Source: CAIKMD01 sp963729935 (GTDB lineage Bacteria; Pseudomonadota; Alphaproteobacteria; ATCC43930; CGMCC-115725). Taken from it: a DNA stretch of 64,000 nt. Under the pieces are notes generated by a model, which was not told where the DNA came from, ran no database searches, and saw only the letters and a list, made by a program, of their open reading frames with translations. The stretch is from NCBI GenBank assembly GCA_963729935.1, contig CAVSPW010000002.1:1-64000 (forward strand), read 5' to 3'. Position numbers and translations under genes: made by a program. Below are positions 1 through 7,578 of this stretch, piece by piece (positions within the stretch are counted from its first letter, which is position 1; each line of letters opens with the position of its first letter).

Positions 1-52
1 CCGCGACCTTGCCGTCGGTTTCTTCCAGAAGCAGTGCTTTGAAATCGGCCAT
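1..52 (-). CDS. MDR-family oxidoreductase, N-terminal 17 codons only (cut by window edge)
   Basis: Only the first 17 codons are inside the window, reading MADFKALLLEETDGKVA. The FKAL-L-E-DGKV pattern resembles the start of YhdH/AcuI-type medium-chain quinone or acryloyl-CoA reductases, but so short a stretch makes this tentative. Its ATG (52..50) overlaps the TGA of the upstream thiolase (54..52) as TGATG, so the two are probably translationally coupled and share a role in acyl-CoA or lipid metabolism. The rest of the gene lies beyond base 1. Confidence 0.45.
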   Translation of the reverse strand, partial: MADFKALLLEETDGKVA

Positions 53-1214
53 CAACGTAACCTTTCAAGAATGCTGACATAATTCGCGACCGCCGCGCCG
101 CCCATGTTGAAGATGGCGGCAAGCTGCGGGTTCTTCACCTGGATGCCGCCCGCCGTGCCGGTGAGCTGCATCGCCTGGAGGACGTGCATGGAAACGCCGG
201 TCGCGCCGATCGGATGACCCTTGGCTTTCAAGCCCCCCGATGACCGGCAGCTCCCCATCCTTCGCCACTCTGCCGTCGCGGATGGCGCGCCCTGCCCGGC
301 TTTTCCAGACCCATCGCCTCGTAAATCATGAGCTCGGCGATGGTGAAACAATCATGCACTTCGGCGCAGGAGAGATCGGCCAGACCGATGCCGGCGCTGT
401 CGAGTGCCCGCTGCCAAGCCAGGGCCGGGCCTTCATAGGCGACTGGATATCGCGCTCTGCTCATGGGCAGGAAATCATTGACCTGCTCGGCGGCGCGGAA
501 CACCACCGCCTTCTTCGCCTTGAGCGCGGTCTCGACATCGGCCAGGACCAGCGCCGCGGCGCCGTCCGACACCAGCGAGCAATCGGTGCGCCGCAGCGGG
601 CCCGCCACCAGCGGATTCTTCTCCGAGACGGTGCGGCAGAATTCGTAGCCCAGATCCTTTTGCATCTGCGCCAGCTTGTTGGCGGCGCCGTTCTTATGGT
701 TCTTAGCGGCGATGAGCGCGAGCGCGTCGGATTGGTCGCCGTAGCGCTGGAAATAGGCCTCAGCAATGCGGCCGAAGACGCCCGCGAACCCGCCCTCGAT
801 CTCGCCCTCCTCCTTGAGATAGGCCGCGCGAATGAGCAGATCGCCAACCTGCGGGCCGGCGACCTCCGACATCTTCTCGGCACCCACTACCAGCACGATC
901 CGAGCGCGGCGCGCGGCGATCGCGTTCAAGCCTTGATGGATCGCGGCCGAGCCGGTGGCGCAGGCATTCTCCACCCGCGTGGCCGGCTTGAAGCGCAAAG
1001 CGGGGTCGAGCTGCAGGACGAGCGAGGAGGGAAATTCCTGGCGCACGAAGCCGCCATTGAAGGTGCCGAGGAAGATCGCATCGATATCGGCGGGTGCGAG
1101 CCCGGCATCCGCGATCGCCGCCGCGGCGACCGGGAGGATCAAGGGTATCGATGTCCTCTCCCCCTCATGCTTGCCGAAGCTCGAATGGGCCCAGCCGATC
1201 ATGCAGGCGGTCAT
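52..1214 (-). pseudogene. Thiolase (acetyl-CoA acetyltransferase family) interrupted by two frame disruptions
   Basis: Reading from 1214, the protein opens MTACMIGWAHSSFGKHEGE and has the thiolase nucleophile Cys85 in ENACATGSAAIHQG. It stays in frame to EAMGLEKPG. Near 284-297 the frame is lost, and the expected sequence (AIRDGRVAKDGELPV) continues in another frame. Near 233-242 it shifts again into the third frame, which carries the His motif GLKAKGHPIGATG and ends NMGGAAVANYVSILERLR with TGA at 54..52. At the second site the residues normally seen between LPV and GGL (N-x-S) are missing, consistent with loss of about 5 nt beside a run of six G. The C-terminal CxG motif of classical thiolases is replaced by NMGG, as in SCP2-like thiolases. 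Either a recent pseudogene or assembly errors; coupling to the next gene is intact. Confidence 0.75.
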
Positions 1215-1285
1215 GGCTCATCTCCTCTGCTCCCTTAGGATATAGTGGATGCCGGGCTCAGGGGCGATAGCGAGGTCGGCGGGAC

Positions 1286-2326
1286 ATGGCTGAGGACGGG
1301 ATCACGCTGCGGCGGCCGGATGATTGGCACGTCCATCTGCGCGACGGGGCGATGCTCGACGCCGTGCTGCCCTTCACCGCGCGCCAATTCGCCCGCGCCA
1401 TCGTCATGCCCAATCTGGTGCCGCCGGTGACCACCGTCGCCGCGGCGCTGGCCTATCGCGCGCGCATCATGGCGGCCTTGCCCGAGAACGCCGATTTCTC
1501 GCCGCTCATGACTTGCTACCTGACCGATGACGCCGATGCCGGCGAAATCGAGCGCAGCTTTGACGAGAAGGTCTTCATGGCGGCAAAGCTCTATCCCGCC
1601 AACGCCACCACCAATTCGGCCTCGGGCGTGACCGATATTGGCAAACTGGGCAAGGTGTTGGCGCGGATGGAACGGATCGGCATGCCGCTCTTGATCCATG
1701 GCGAGGTGACCGATCCCGAAATCGACGTGTTCGACCGGGAGGCGGTGTTCGTCGAGCAAAAGCTCAAGCCGCTGATGCGCGATTTCCCCGGGCTCAAAAT
1801 CGTGCTCGAGCACGTCACGACCAAGGAGGCCGTGGATTTCGTGACCTCATCCGGCGCCCGGCTCGGCGCGACCATCACCGCGCATCACCTCGTCATCAAC
1901 CGCAACGCACTCTTCGCCGGGGGCCTCAGGCCGCATATGTACTGCTTGCCGGTCGCCAAGCGCGAGGTTCATCGCCTGGCCTTGCGCAAGGCCGCGATTT
2001 CGGGCAACCCGAAATTCTTCCTCGGCACCGACAGCGCGCCGCATCCCGTCCACGACAAGGAGCGCGATTGCGGCTGCGCCGGCATCTTCTCGGCACCCGC
2101 CGCGCTCGAGATTTACGCGCAAGTTTTCGACCAGGAGAAGGCGCTGGGCAGGCTCGAAGCCTTCGCGTCGATCCATGGCGCGCAATTCTACGGGTTGCCG
2201 CTGAACGAGACGCGCGTGACCCTGCGGCGCACGCCCTACGTCGTGCCCGAGATCATCGCCGGCGCGGCGGGGGCGATGAGGCCGTTCCTGGGCGGGCAGA
2301 CGCTCGGCTGGACGCTCCGGTCCTAG
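1286..2326 (+). CDS. pyrC: Dihydroorotase
   Basis: This 346-aa enzyme cyclises N-carbamoyl-aspartate to dihydroorotate in pyrimidine synthesis. Length and sequence fit the compact E. coli-type PyrC (about 348 aa). Visible metal and active-site residues are His15 and His17 in DDWHVHLRDG, the carboxylated Lys101 in AAKLYPANATT, His138 in LLIHGEVTD, His176 in LEHVTTK and Asp249 in LGTDSAPH, each one residue earlier than in the E. coli enzyme. It is a single gene facing away from the thiolase, with no other pyr gene nearby. The ATG at 1286 is preceded by a GGCGGGAC-type ribosome site. Confidence 0.96.
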   Translation: MAEDGITLRRPDDWHVHLRDGAMLDAVLPFTARQFARAIVMPNLVPPVTTVAAALAYRARIMAALPENADFSPLMTCYLTDDADAGEIERSFDEKVFMAAKLYPANATTNSASGVTDIGKLGKVLARMERIGMPLLIHGEVTDPEIDVFDREAVFVEQKLKPLMRDFPGLKIVLEHVTTKEAVDFVTSSGARLGATITAHHLVINRNALFAGGLRPHMYCLPVAKREVHRLALRKAAISGNPKFFLGTDSAPHPVHDKERDCGCAGIFSAPAALEIYAQVFDQEKALGRLEAFASIHGAQFYGLPLNETRVTLRRTPYVVPEIIAGAAGAMRPFLGGQTLGWTLRS

Positions 2327-2438
2327 AGGGCCAAAATTCTACGCGATTGATTTTTATGGAACGATTGGGTTCGTCTCGTAATTTTAAGGTTTGCGCGGCG
2401 CATGCTTCGCGCATTTGAGCGCCGTACGCCTTGCTTGC

Positions 2439-2528
2439 TCACAACGATGTAGGCCTCCACACCGCGCAATCAAGGAGCGCGTGCTTGCGCCGCTCCGCGT
2501 CCTCGCTGATCGCGTTGCCGGCCTCGGT
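2439..2528 (-). pseudogene. C-terminal remnant of a MetE-like methyltransferase paralogue
   Basis: Immediately after the alcohol dehydrogenase stop, in a different frame, a 29-codon stretch reads TEAGNAISEDAERRKHALL and ends at TGA (2441..2439). It matches the last 30 residues of the intact MetE-like protein at 4203..5324 (TEAGNAVSEDIERRKLALV). No start codon or upstream homology is visible, so it is a decayed tail. It implies that a second copy of the methyltransferase once stood here and was mostly deleted, possibly when the dehydrogenase gene was placed next to it. Confidence 0.7.
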
Positions 2529-2530
2529 CC

Positions 2531-3673
2531 TCACGAAACGCGCGAGGGGTCGATGACATAATTCGTGAACCCGCCATCGCGGTTATCCATGCTGGCGAGC
2601 GCCTCGTTCACCTGGGAAAGCGGATAAATGCGATGGTCCAGGACGGACACGTCGAGCGTGCCCGCCGCCGCCATGGCCGCCATCTCCTCGCCTTCGCCGG
2701 TCGTGAACCAGACCGAGCCCTGCAACCCGATCCGGTTGGTCATCAACCAAAAGGAGTCGAATGACAGCTTGTCCATGACCGCGCCGACATTGATGGCGCG
2801 TCCGCCGCGACGAAGCGAATAGATGGCCCGCATCATCGCGCTCGCGGGCGCGCCGGGCGGCAGACAATCAAGCACGCCGTCGACGCCGTAGCCCTCCGTC
2901 ATCGACTTCGCCCACGCAATAAGTGGATCCTCTCCCGCGGCGAATGGCGCCTTGGTGTCGTCGGCGGCGAAAACCTCGATCCGGCCCGGCGACAGCGCCT
3001 TCACGCGGTTCAGCAGCGTCGCGTTGCGGCCGGTGCCGAGGATTTTTGTCGCGCCCATCGCCAGCGCGAGCATCGCCGCGTTGAGGCCGAGCGTGCCGCT
3101 GATGCCGTTAATCAAGATGCTGTGCCCCGGCCCGACGCCGAACTTCTTCATGGCCGAATAGGCGGTGCCGAAATAGCCGAACCGCGCCGCGGCCTCGAAG
3201 CTGACATTGGCGGGCAACTTGACGAGAGAATCCTGGGGCGCCGTGATGTACTGGCACAGCCCGCCATAGGGATAGGCCTTCATGATCTCCTGAGATCGCC
3301 CGAAATAACCCTGAAACGAGAAGACGGGACAATCGAGCGGCTGGCCGCTGCGGCACATCCGGCACGATCCGCAGGAACGCGCGGGATTGACATAAACCCG
3401 GTCGCCGGGCTGGACGGAGCGGACCTGATCGCCGACCTTCGCGATCACGCCGGTCGGGTCCAAGCCGAAAATCGCCGGCAGCGGCGGCATGAGCTTGGGG
3501 TCCGATGTTTGCGTGCCGAAGAAATTGGCGATCACCCGCGCGAGATTGGGCACGACACCACAGGCCTTGACCTCGACGAGAACATCGGTCGGCCGCGGCT
3601 CCGGGATCGGAATGACATCCAGCCGCATGGGCTGGCCATAGGCGTGAAGTCGCGCCGCGGTCATCGTTGCCAT
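2531..3673 (-). CDS. Zinc-type medium-chain alcohol dehydrogenase relative with an altered catalytic zinc site
   Basis: The protein has 380 aa with an N-terminal GroES-like fold and a C-terminal Rossmann domain. The structural zinc lobe is intact (CGSCRMC followed by Cys in QPLDC). The nucleotide loop is GISGTLG. The catalytic zinc motifs are not canonical: CGVCHTD is replaced by CGVVPNLAR, and GHEGAG by GLDPTG, so the His ligand is missing and Glu is Asp. It may therefore work as a zinc-independent NAD(P)H reductase or on an unusual substrate. It stands alone, with about 170 bp of leader before the next minus-strand gene. The second Met (residue 4) is an alternative start. Confidence 0.8.
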   Translation of the reverse strand: MATMTAARLHAYGQPMRLDVIPIPEPRPTDVLVEVKACGVVPNLARVIANFFGTQTSDPKLMPPLPAIFGLDPTGVIAKVGDQVRSVQPGDRVYVNPARSCGSCRMCRSGQPLDCPVFSFQGYFGRSQEIMKAYPYGGLCQYITAPQDSLVKLPANVSFEAAARFGYFGTAYSAMKKFGVGPGHSILINGISGTLGLNAAMLALAMGATKILGTGRNATLLNRVKALSPGRIEVFAADDTKAPFAAGEDPLIAWAKSMTEGYGVDGVLDCLPPGAPASAMMRAIYSLRRGGRAINVGAVMDKLSFDSFWLMTNRIGLQGSVWFTTGEGEEMAAMAAAGTLDVSVLDHRIYPLSQVNEALASMDNRDGGFTNYVIDPSRVS

Positions 3674-3841
3674 GATGTGGTCCCCTCCCCTGGAACCGTA
3701 TCGCGTCTATTTCCAAGTCTCGTCGCCTGCGCCGGTTCAAGCAGCGCCCATCTAGCCTGCCCCGATGTGGACGACGGAAGCTTAAGCTAATCCGGCCTTT
3801 TTCGCGAACGCTAATGGTGTAGTGGTGTCTGGGTTTGAAAT

Positions 3842-4099
3842 TTAGCGGTGAGCGGCTTTGTCGGCTACCACGGTCAAATCGTGGATGAGTTCCCAATCGG
3901 ATTCGCTAAAGCTGTCCGGACCATAGGCGCGCAGGGACCATAGGGATTCGTATAGCGTGGCCCATCCATCCGTCAGACCGTTGAAAGCTAGATATCCCGG
4001 CAGAAGCGTTGAAAGCGGCCCAAAGCGTCGATCGTCGCACCAACGATCAATCATAGCGCGGAGGGCAGAGAAAAGTTCCTCGTTAGATCGAAACTCCAT
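3842..4099 (-). CDS. Small hypothetical acidic protein
   Basis: An 85-aa protein opening MEFRSNEELFSALRAMIDRW and ending VVADKAAHR. I chose the ATG at 4099 because a GGAAGGGG ribosome site lies just upstream; an in-frame ATG at 4153 would add 18 Pro/Arg-rich residues that look non-coding. The protein is predicted soluble and mostly helical, with Trp/Tyr-rich segments (WATLYESLWSLRAYG). I do not recognise a family. Size and composition recall small immunity-type or helper proteins, but no toxin gene is adjacent. Confidence 0.55.
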   Translation of the reverse strand: MEFRSNEELFSALRAMIDRWCDDRRFGPLSTLLPGYLAFNGLTDGWATLYESLWSLRAYGPDSFSESDWELIHDLTVVADKAAHR

Positions 4100-4202
4100 C
4101 ACGCCGCCCCTTCCGGGAGGTTGCAGGGCGGTTCGGCTTGGCCGCCCGCGCATCGATCATGTCCACAATCTGCCGCACAATTCTTTTGTAAATCGCGCCG
4201 CC

Positions 4203-5324
4203 TTACCCTTCGCCCCAAACCTCGTTCGCGACCTCGACGACGAGGGCGAGCTTGCGGCGCTCGATGTCTTCGCTGACCGCGTTGCCGGCCTCGGTCGAGG
4301 CGAAGCCGCATTGCGGCGAGAGGCAGAGGTTTTCGAGCGGAACGTATTTGGCCGCCTGATCGATCCGGCGTTTCAAATCGTCCTTGGATTCGAGCGCGCC
4401 GATTTTCGTGCTGACGAGGCCCAGCACCACGCGCATGCCCTTGCGCACGAAGCGCAGCGGCTCGAAACCGCCGGCGCGCGCCGTGTCGTATTCCAAAAAG
4501 ATGCCGTCGAGCTCGAGCCCGCCGAAGATCGTCTCGGCCACCGCGTCGTAGCCGCCCGAGGCCATCCACATGCTCATATGGTTGCCGCGGCAGGTATGGA
4601 TGGTGATGGCAAGGTTCGCCGGCCGATCTTTCACGATGCGGTTCAGCACGTCGACATAGAGCGCGGGGAGCTTTTCCGGATCCTCGCTGTCGCGCTTGAC
4701 CTGCGCGCGCACGTCCTCGTCGCACAAACAGGCGATCGTCACGTCGTCGAGCTGCAAGTATGTCAGCCCGCGCGACGCCAGATCGGCGATCTCGGCGCGG
4801 TAGGCGGCGATGATGTCGGTCCAGAAATCCGCCATCGCCGGGTACGCGGTCTTGCTCACCGTGTTGCGGCCGCCGCGCATGTGGAGATAGGTCGGCGCCG
4901 GGATGCAGAGCTTGGGCGTGCGCTCGGTGACCGATTTGAGGAAATCGAAATCCGGCCCGGCGATCGGGCGCGGGCGCGCGATCTTGTCGGTGACGGCGAG
5001 CATCGAGCGCGTCTCGGCGGTGGCGCCGCCCTCGCCCATGAATTTCACCGCCCAATTCGATTGCGTCGGCACGATGCCGGAAAAGCCGGTGAGGAAATCG
5101 ACATGCCAGAAGCCGCGGCGAAACTCGCCGTCGGTGACGGCCTGGAGCCCGACCGATTCCTGCAACGCCACCACCTTGCGGATGGCTTCATCCTCGGCCG
5201 CGCGCAGCGCTGCCGCGCCGATCTCGCCTTTCGCCGCCCTGGCGCGCGCCGCATGGATCTCGGGCGGGCGCAAGAGGCTGCCGACATGATCGGCGCGGAA
5301 AGGCGGTTTCGAGGCCGGGGCCAT
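4203..5324 (-). CDS. MetE-like (cobalamin-independent methionine synthase C-terminal domain) methyltransferase, YxjG/YxjH type
   Basis: The 373-aa protein corresponds to the stand-alone catalytic domain family of 5-methyltetrahydropteroyltriglutamate-homocysteine methyltransferases. It has the N-terminal ADHVGSLLRP motif, TDGEFRRGFWHVDF, LQLDDVTIACLCD, a zinc-ligand-like His/Cys pair in ITIHTCRGN, and a C-terminal Cys in LCLSPQCGFAS. Members transfer methyl groups to thiols (homocysteine or others); the donor here cannot be told. The start at 5324 (MAPASKPPFRADH) is preferred over an upstream in-frame ATG at 5366, because the longer form would run through the divergent promoter at 5344..5372. 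A degraded relative of its C-terminus lies at 2439..2528, and a distant paralogue at 37667. Confidence 0.85.
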   Translation of the reverse strand: MAPASKPPFRADHVGSLLRPPEIHAARARAAKGEIGAAALRAAEDEAIRKVVALQESVGLQAVTDGEFRRGFWHVDFLTGFSGIVPTQSNWAVKFMGEGGATAETRSMLAVTDKIARPRPIAGPDFDFLKSVTERTPKLCIPAPTYLHMRGGRNTVSKTAYPAMADFWTDIIAAYRAEIADLASRGLTYLQLDDVTIACLCDEDVRAQVKRDSEDPEKLPALYVDVLNRIVKDRPANLAITIHTCRGNHMSMWMASGGYDAVAETIFGGLELDGIFLEYDTARAGGFEPLRFVRKGMRVVLGLVSTKIGALESKDDLKRRIDQAAKYVPLENLCLSPQCGFASTEAGNAVSEDIERRKLALVVEVANEVWGEG

Positions 5325-5343
5325 GGCGCTTCCTCTGATGGCG

Positions 5344-5372
5344 TTGTTCCTGGGGGGCATTCCCACTATTCT
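5344..5372 (+). promoter_or_regulatory. Predicted sigma-70-type promoter for the LivK-like gene
   Basis: A TTGTTC hexamer (5344-5349) and TATTCT (5367-5372) are separated by exactly 17 bp, about 60 bp upstream of the ATG at 5432. Four of six bases match consensus in each box. It sits in the short gap between two divergent genes. Confidence 0.45.
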
Positions 5373-5431
5373 GGCCGCGCGAACAAGGCAGAGGCAAGCA
5401 CCGGCTTGCCCTCAAAAGGGGGAGAAACGCA

Positions 5432-6634
5432 ATGAGAAGGCACCTTGGCGCCAGAGGGACATTCCTTGCCGCGCTCGGTCTGGCGGCGTTGTCATGCCTG
5501 CCGGCTTCGGCGCAGACGGTCAAACTCGGCGTCATCCTCAGCCTCTCGGGCCCCGATTCCTCGCCCGGCATCATCCAGGAAAAGGCGCTCGACCTTTACG
5601 TCAAGCTGCATTCGAAGGAATTGCCGCCGGGGGTCAAGCTCGAGATCGTCAAGCGCGACGATACCGGCCCCAATCCCGAGGTCGCCAAGCGCGTGGCCCA
5701 GGAACTCGTCACCCGCGACCATGTGCAGATGCTGTGGGGCGTGATCTATTCGCCCAACGCGGTCGCCGTGGCGCAGGTCGCGACCGCGGCGAAGATCCCC
5801 TTCATCATCACCAACGCCGCCGGCTCCGCGATCTCGCGCGCCTCGCCCTATATCGTGCGCGATTCCTTCACCATCTGGCAGATGGCCTATCCGCTGGGGA
5901 AATGGGCCGCGCAGCACGGCTACAAGAAGGCCTATACCGCGGTCACCGATTACATTCCCGGCCATGACGGTGAAGCCGGCTTCATCAAGGGCTTCACCGA
6001 AGCCGGCGGGCAGATCGTCGGCTCGGTCCGCATCCCGCTCGCCGATCAGGAGGTCACGCCCTATGTCCAGCGCATCAAGGACGCGAAACCCGATGTCGTG
6101 TTCAACTTCGTGCCCGGCGGCGTGCGCTCGACCGCGTTCATGAAGGCGTGGAAGACGCTCAATCTCGATCAGGCCGGCATCAAGATCGTCGCGACCCAGG
6201 ACCTCGTCATCGAGGACGAGCTGCCCAATATGGGCGACGCGCCCTTGGGCATCGTCACCGCCGGCAATTATTCGAACGCGGCGACGCGCCCGCAAAGCCT
6301 CGCCTATCTCGCGGCTTGGCGGAAGGCCTATGGCGACAAGGACATCACCAACTATGTCGCCGTCGGCGCCTGGGACGGGATGGCGATGGTGTTCGACCTC
6401 ATCAAGGCGACCAAGGGCAAGTTCACGACCGACGAGGCGATGCAGTTCCTGCGCAACTGGAAGACCGATCAGAGCCCGCGCGGGCCGATCTCGATCGACC
6501 CCAAGGAGCGCGACATCGTGCAGAACATCTATATCCGGCGGGTCGAGAAACAGGGCGGCAAGCTCGCCAATGTCGAGTTCGACACGATCCCGGCGGTGAA
6601 GGATCCGTGGAAGGAGTTCAACCCGCCGAAATAG
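5432..6634 (+). CDS. LivK-like periplasmic amino-acid/amide binding protein
   Basis: A 400-aa type-1 periplasmic binding protein of the branched-chain amino acid uptake family. It has a clear signal peptide (RGTFLAALGLAALSCLPASA, cleaved before QTVKLG) and the family opening VKLGVILSLSGPDSSPG. Such proteins bind small carboxylates, amides or amino acids and pass them to a LivHMGF-type transporter, but none is encoded here, so this is an orphan receptor. A promoter is predicted at 5344..5372. The 3' end overlaps the convergent transglutaminase gene by 17 bp. Confidence 0.9.
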   Translation: MRRHLGARGTFLAALGLAALSCLPASAQTVKLGVILSLSGPDSSPGIIQEKALDLYVKLHSKELPPGVKLEIVKRDDTGPNPEVAKRVAQELVTRDHVQMLWGVIYSPNAVAVAQVATAAKIPFIITNAAGSAISRASPYIVRDSFTIWQMAYPLGKWAAQHGYKKAYTAVTDYIPGHDGEAGFIKGFTEAGGQIVGSVRIPLADQEVTPYVQRIKDAKPDVVFNFVPGGVRSTAFMKAWKTLNLDQAGIKIVATQDLVIEDELPNMGDAPLGIVTAGNYSNAATRPQSLAYLAAWRKAYGDKDITNYVAVGAWDGMAMVFDLIKATKGKFTTDEAMQFLRNWKTDQSPRGPISIDPKERDIVQNIYIRRVEKQGGKLANVEFDTIPAVKDPWKEFNPPK

Positions 6635-7532
6635 CGGGAGGCTCGCCCCCGAACTCGGCCGGCAGCTCGGTCAGCTGGACGCTCACCGTCAAGCGGTGGC
6701 TGCCGCCGCCGAGGATGACGCCGCGCAAAGGCGTCACGTCGGAAAAGTCGCGGCCATAGGCGACCACCACGTGCTCGTTTTCGACGATGAGATCGTTGGT
6801 CGGATCGAACTCGATCCAGCCGAGCTCCTCGCCGCACCAAGCCGAGACCCAGGCATGGCTCGCATCGCCGCCGAGCCGCGCGGGTCCGCCCGCCGGGGGG
6901 CGCGTGCGGATATAGCCCGAGACGTAGCGCGCCGGCAGGCCCAGCCCGCGCAGCCCCGCGATCATGAGATGCGAGAAATCCTGGCACACGCCGCGCCGGG
7001 TGGCGATGATTTCCGACACCTTGGTCGAGACGGTCGTCACATTGGGCGTATAGGCGAAGTCGCGGTGAATGCGCGCGGTGAGATCGGCGAGCGCGTCGAT
7101 GAGAGGCCGCTGGGCGGCGAAGGATTGCGCGGCGTAGAAGGTCGCGTCCCGGTCGAACGCGGCCAGCGGCGAGGGATAGATGAATTCGGCGATCTCGGGC
7201 AGAACGGGGAATCCGTCCCCGCGCATCGCCGCGCCCATCGCCTCCCAAGGCGGGCCCTGGCGCAACCCGCCCGGCCGCGCGATCTCGACCTCGGCGTCGA
7301 GCGTGACCGAGAAACGGTCATGGATCGTCTCGACCGCGATGTGATGCACCGCATTGCCGAAATGATCGATGAAGGCGACGAATTGGTCGGGATGCGGATC
7401 GATCGTCAGCTGTTGGCGCAGCACGCGCTGACCCGGGACGTCGAGCGGCGTCAGCCGCAAGACATGCGAGCCCAGATCGACCGGCGCCGCGTAGGCGTAA
7501 TGCGTCTCGTGCCGCACCGCATAGCGCGTCAT
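6618..7532 (-). CDS. Transglutaminase-like cysteine protease-fold protein
   Basis: A 304-aa protein with the bacterial transglutaminase N-terminal beta domain (about residues 1-85, opening TRYAVRHETHYAYA) followed by the transglutaminase core. The triad is visible: Cys183 in RRGVCQDFSHLM, His226 in DASHAWVSAW and Asp243 in WIEFDPTND. No signal peptide is seen, so it should act in the cytoplasm. It is the last gene of a three-gene minus-strand cluster with an ATP-grasp/alpha-E protein and a second transglutaminase, and this grouping recurs widely in bacteria. The set is predicted to make or trim an amide-linked peptide or tag, but the substrate is unknown. Its ribosome site GGAGG lies inside a 17-bp repeat copied from the end of the upstream gene. 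Confidence 0.88.
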   Translation of the reverse strand: MTRYAVRHETHYAYAAPVDLGSHVLRLTPLDVPGQRVLRQQLTIDPHPDQFVAFIDHFGNAVHHIAVETIHDRFSVTLDAEVEIARPGGLRQGPPWEAMGAAMRGDGFPVLPEIAEFIYPSPLAAFDRDATFYAAQSFAAQRPLIDALADLTARIHRDFAYTPNVTTVSTKVSEIIATRRGVCQDFSHLMIAGLRGLGLPARYVSGYIRTRPPAGGPARLGGDASHAWVSAWCGEELGWIEFDPTNDLIVENEHVVVAYGRDFSDVTPLRGVILGGGSHRLTVSVQLTELPAEFGGEPPAISAG

Positions 7533-7578
7533 GTCGCGGCCTCCGCCGCATTCCTAATCACGTCGCGGCCTCCGCCGC
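7533..7578 (-). repeat. 17-bp direct repeat spanning the ATP-grasp stop and the transglutaminase leader
   Basis: The sequence GCGGCGGAGGCCGCGAC (minus strand) occurs at 7578..7562, inside the last codons of the ATP-grasp/alpha-E gene, and again at 7549..7533, directly before the transglutaminase ATG. The second copy supplies the GGAGG ribosome site. The copies are 29 bp apart, start to start. Confidence 0.8.

Noticed and set aside
3842..4153. Longer 103-aa form of the small hypothetical protein
   Set aside because: The first 18 codons are Pro/Arg-rich and contain the ribosome site of the internal ATG at 4099.
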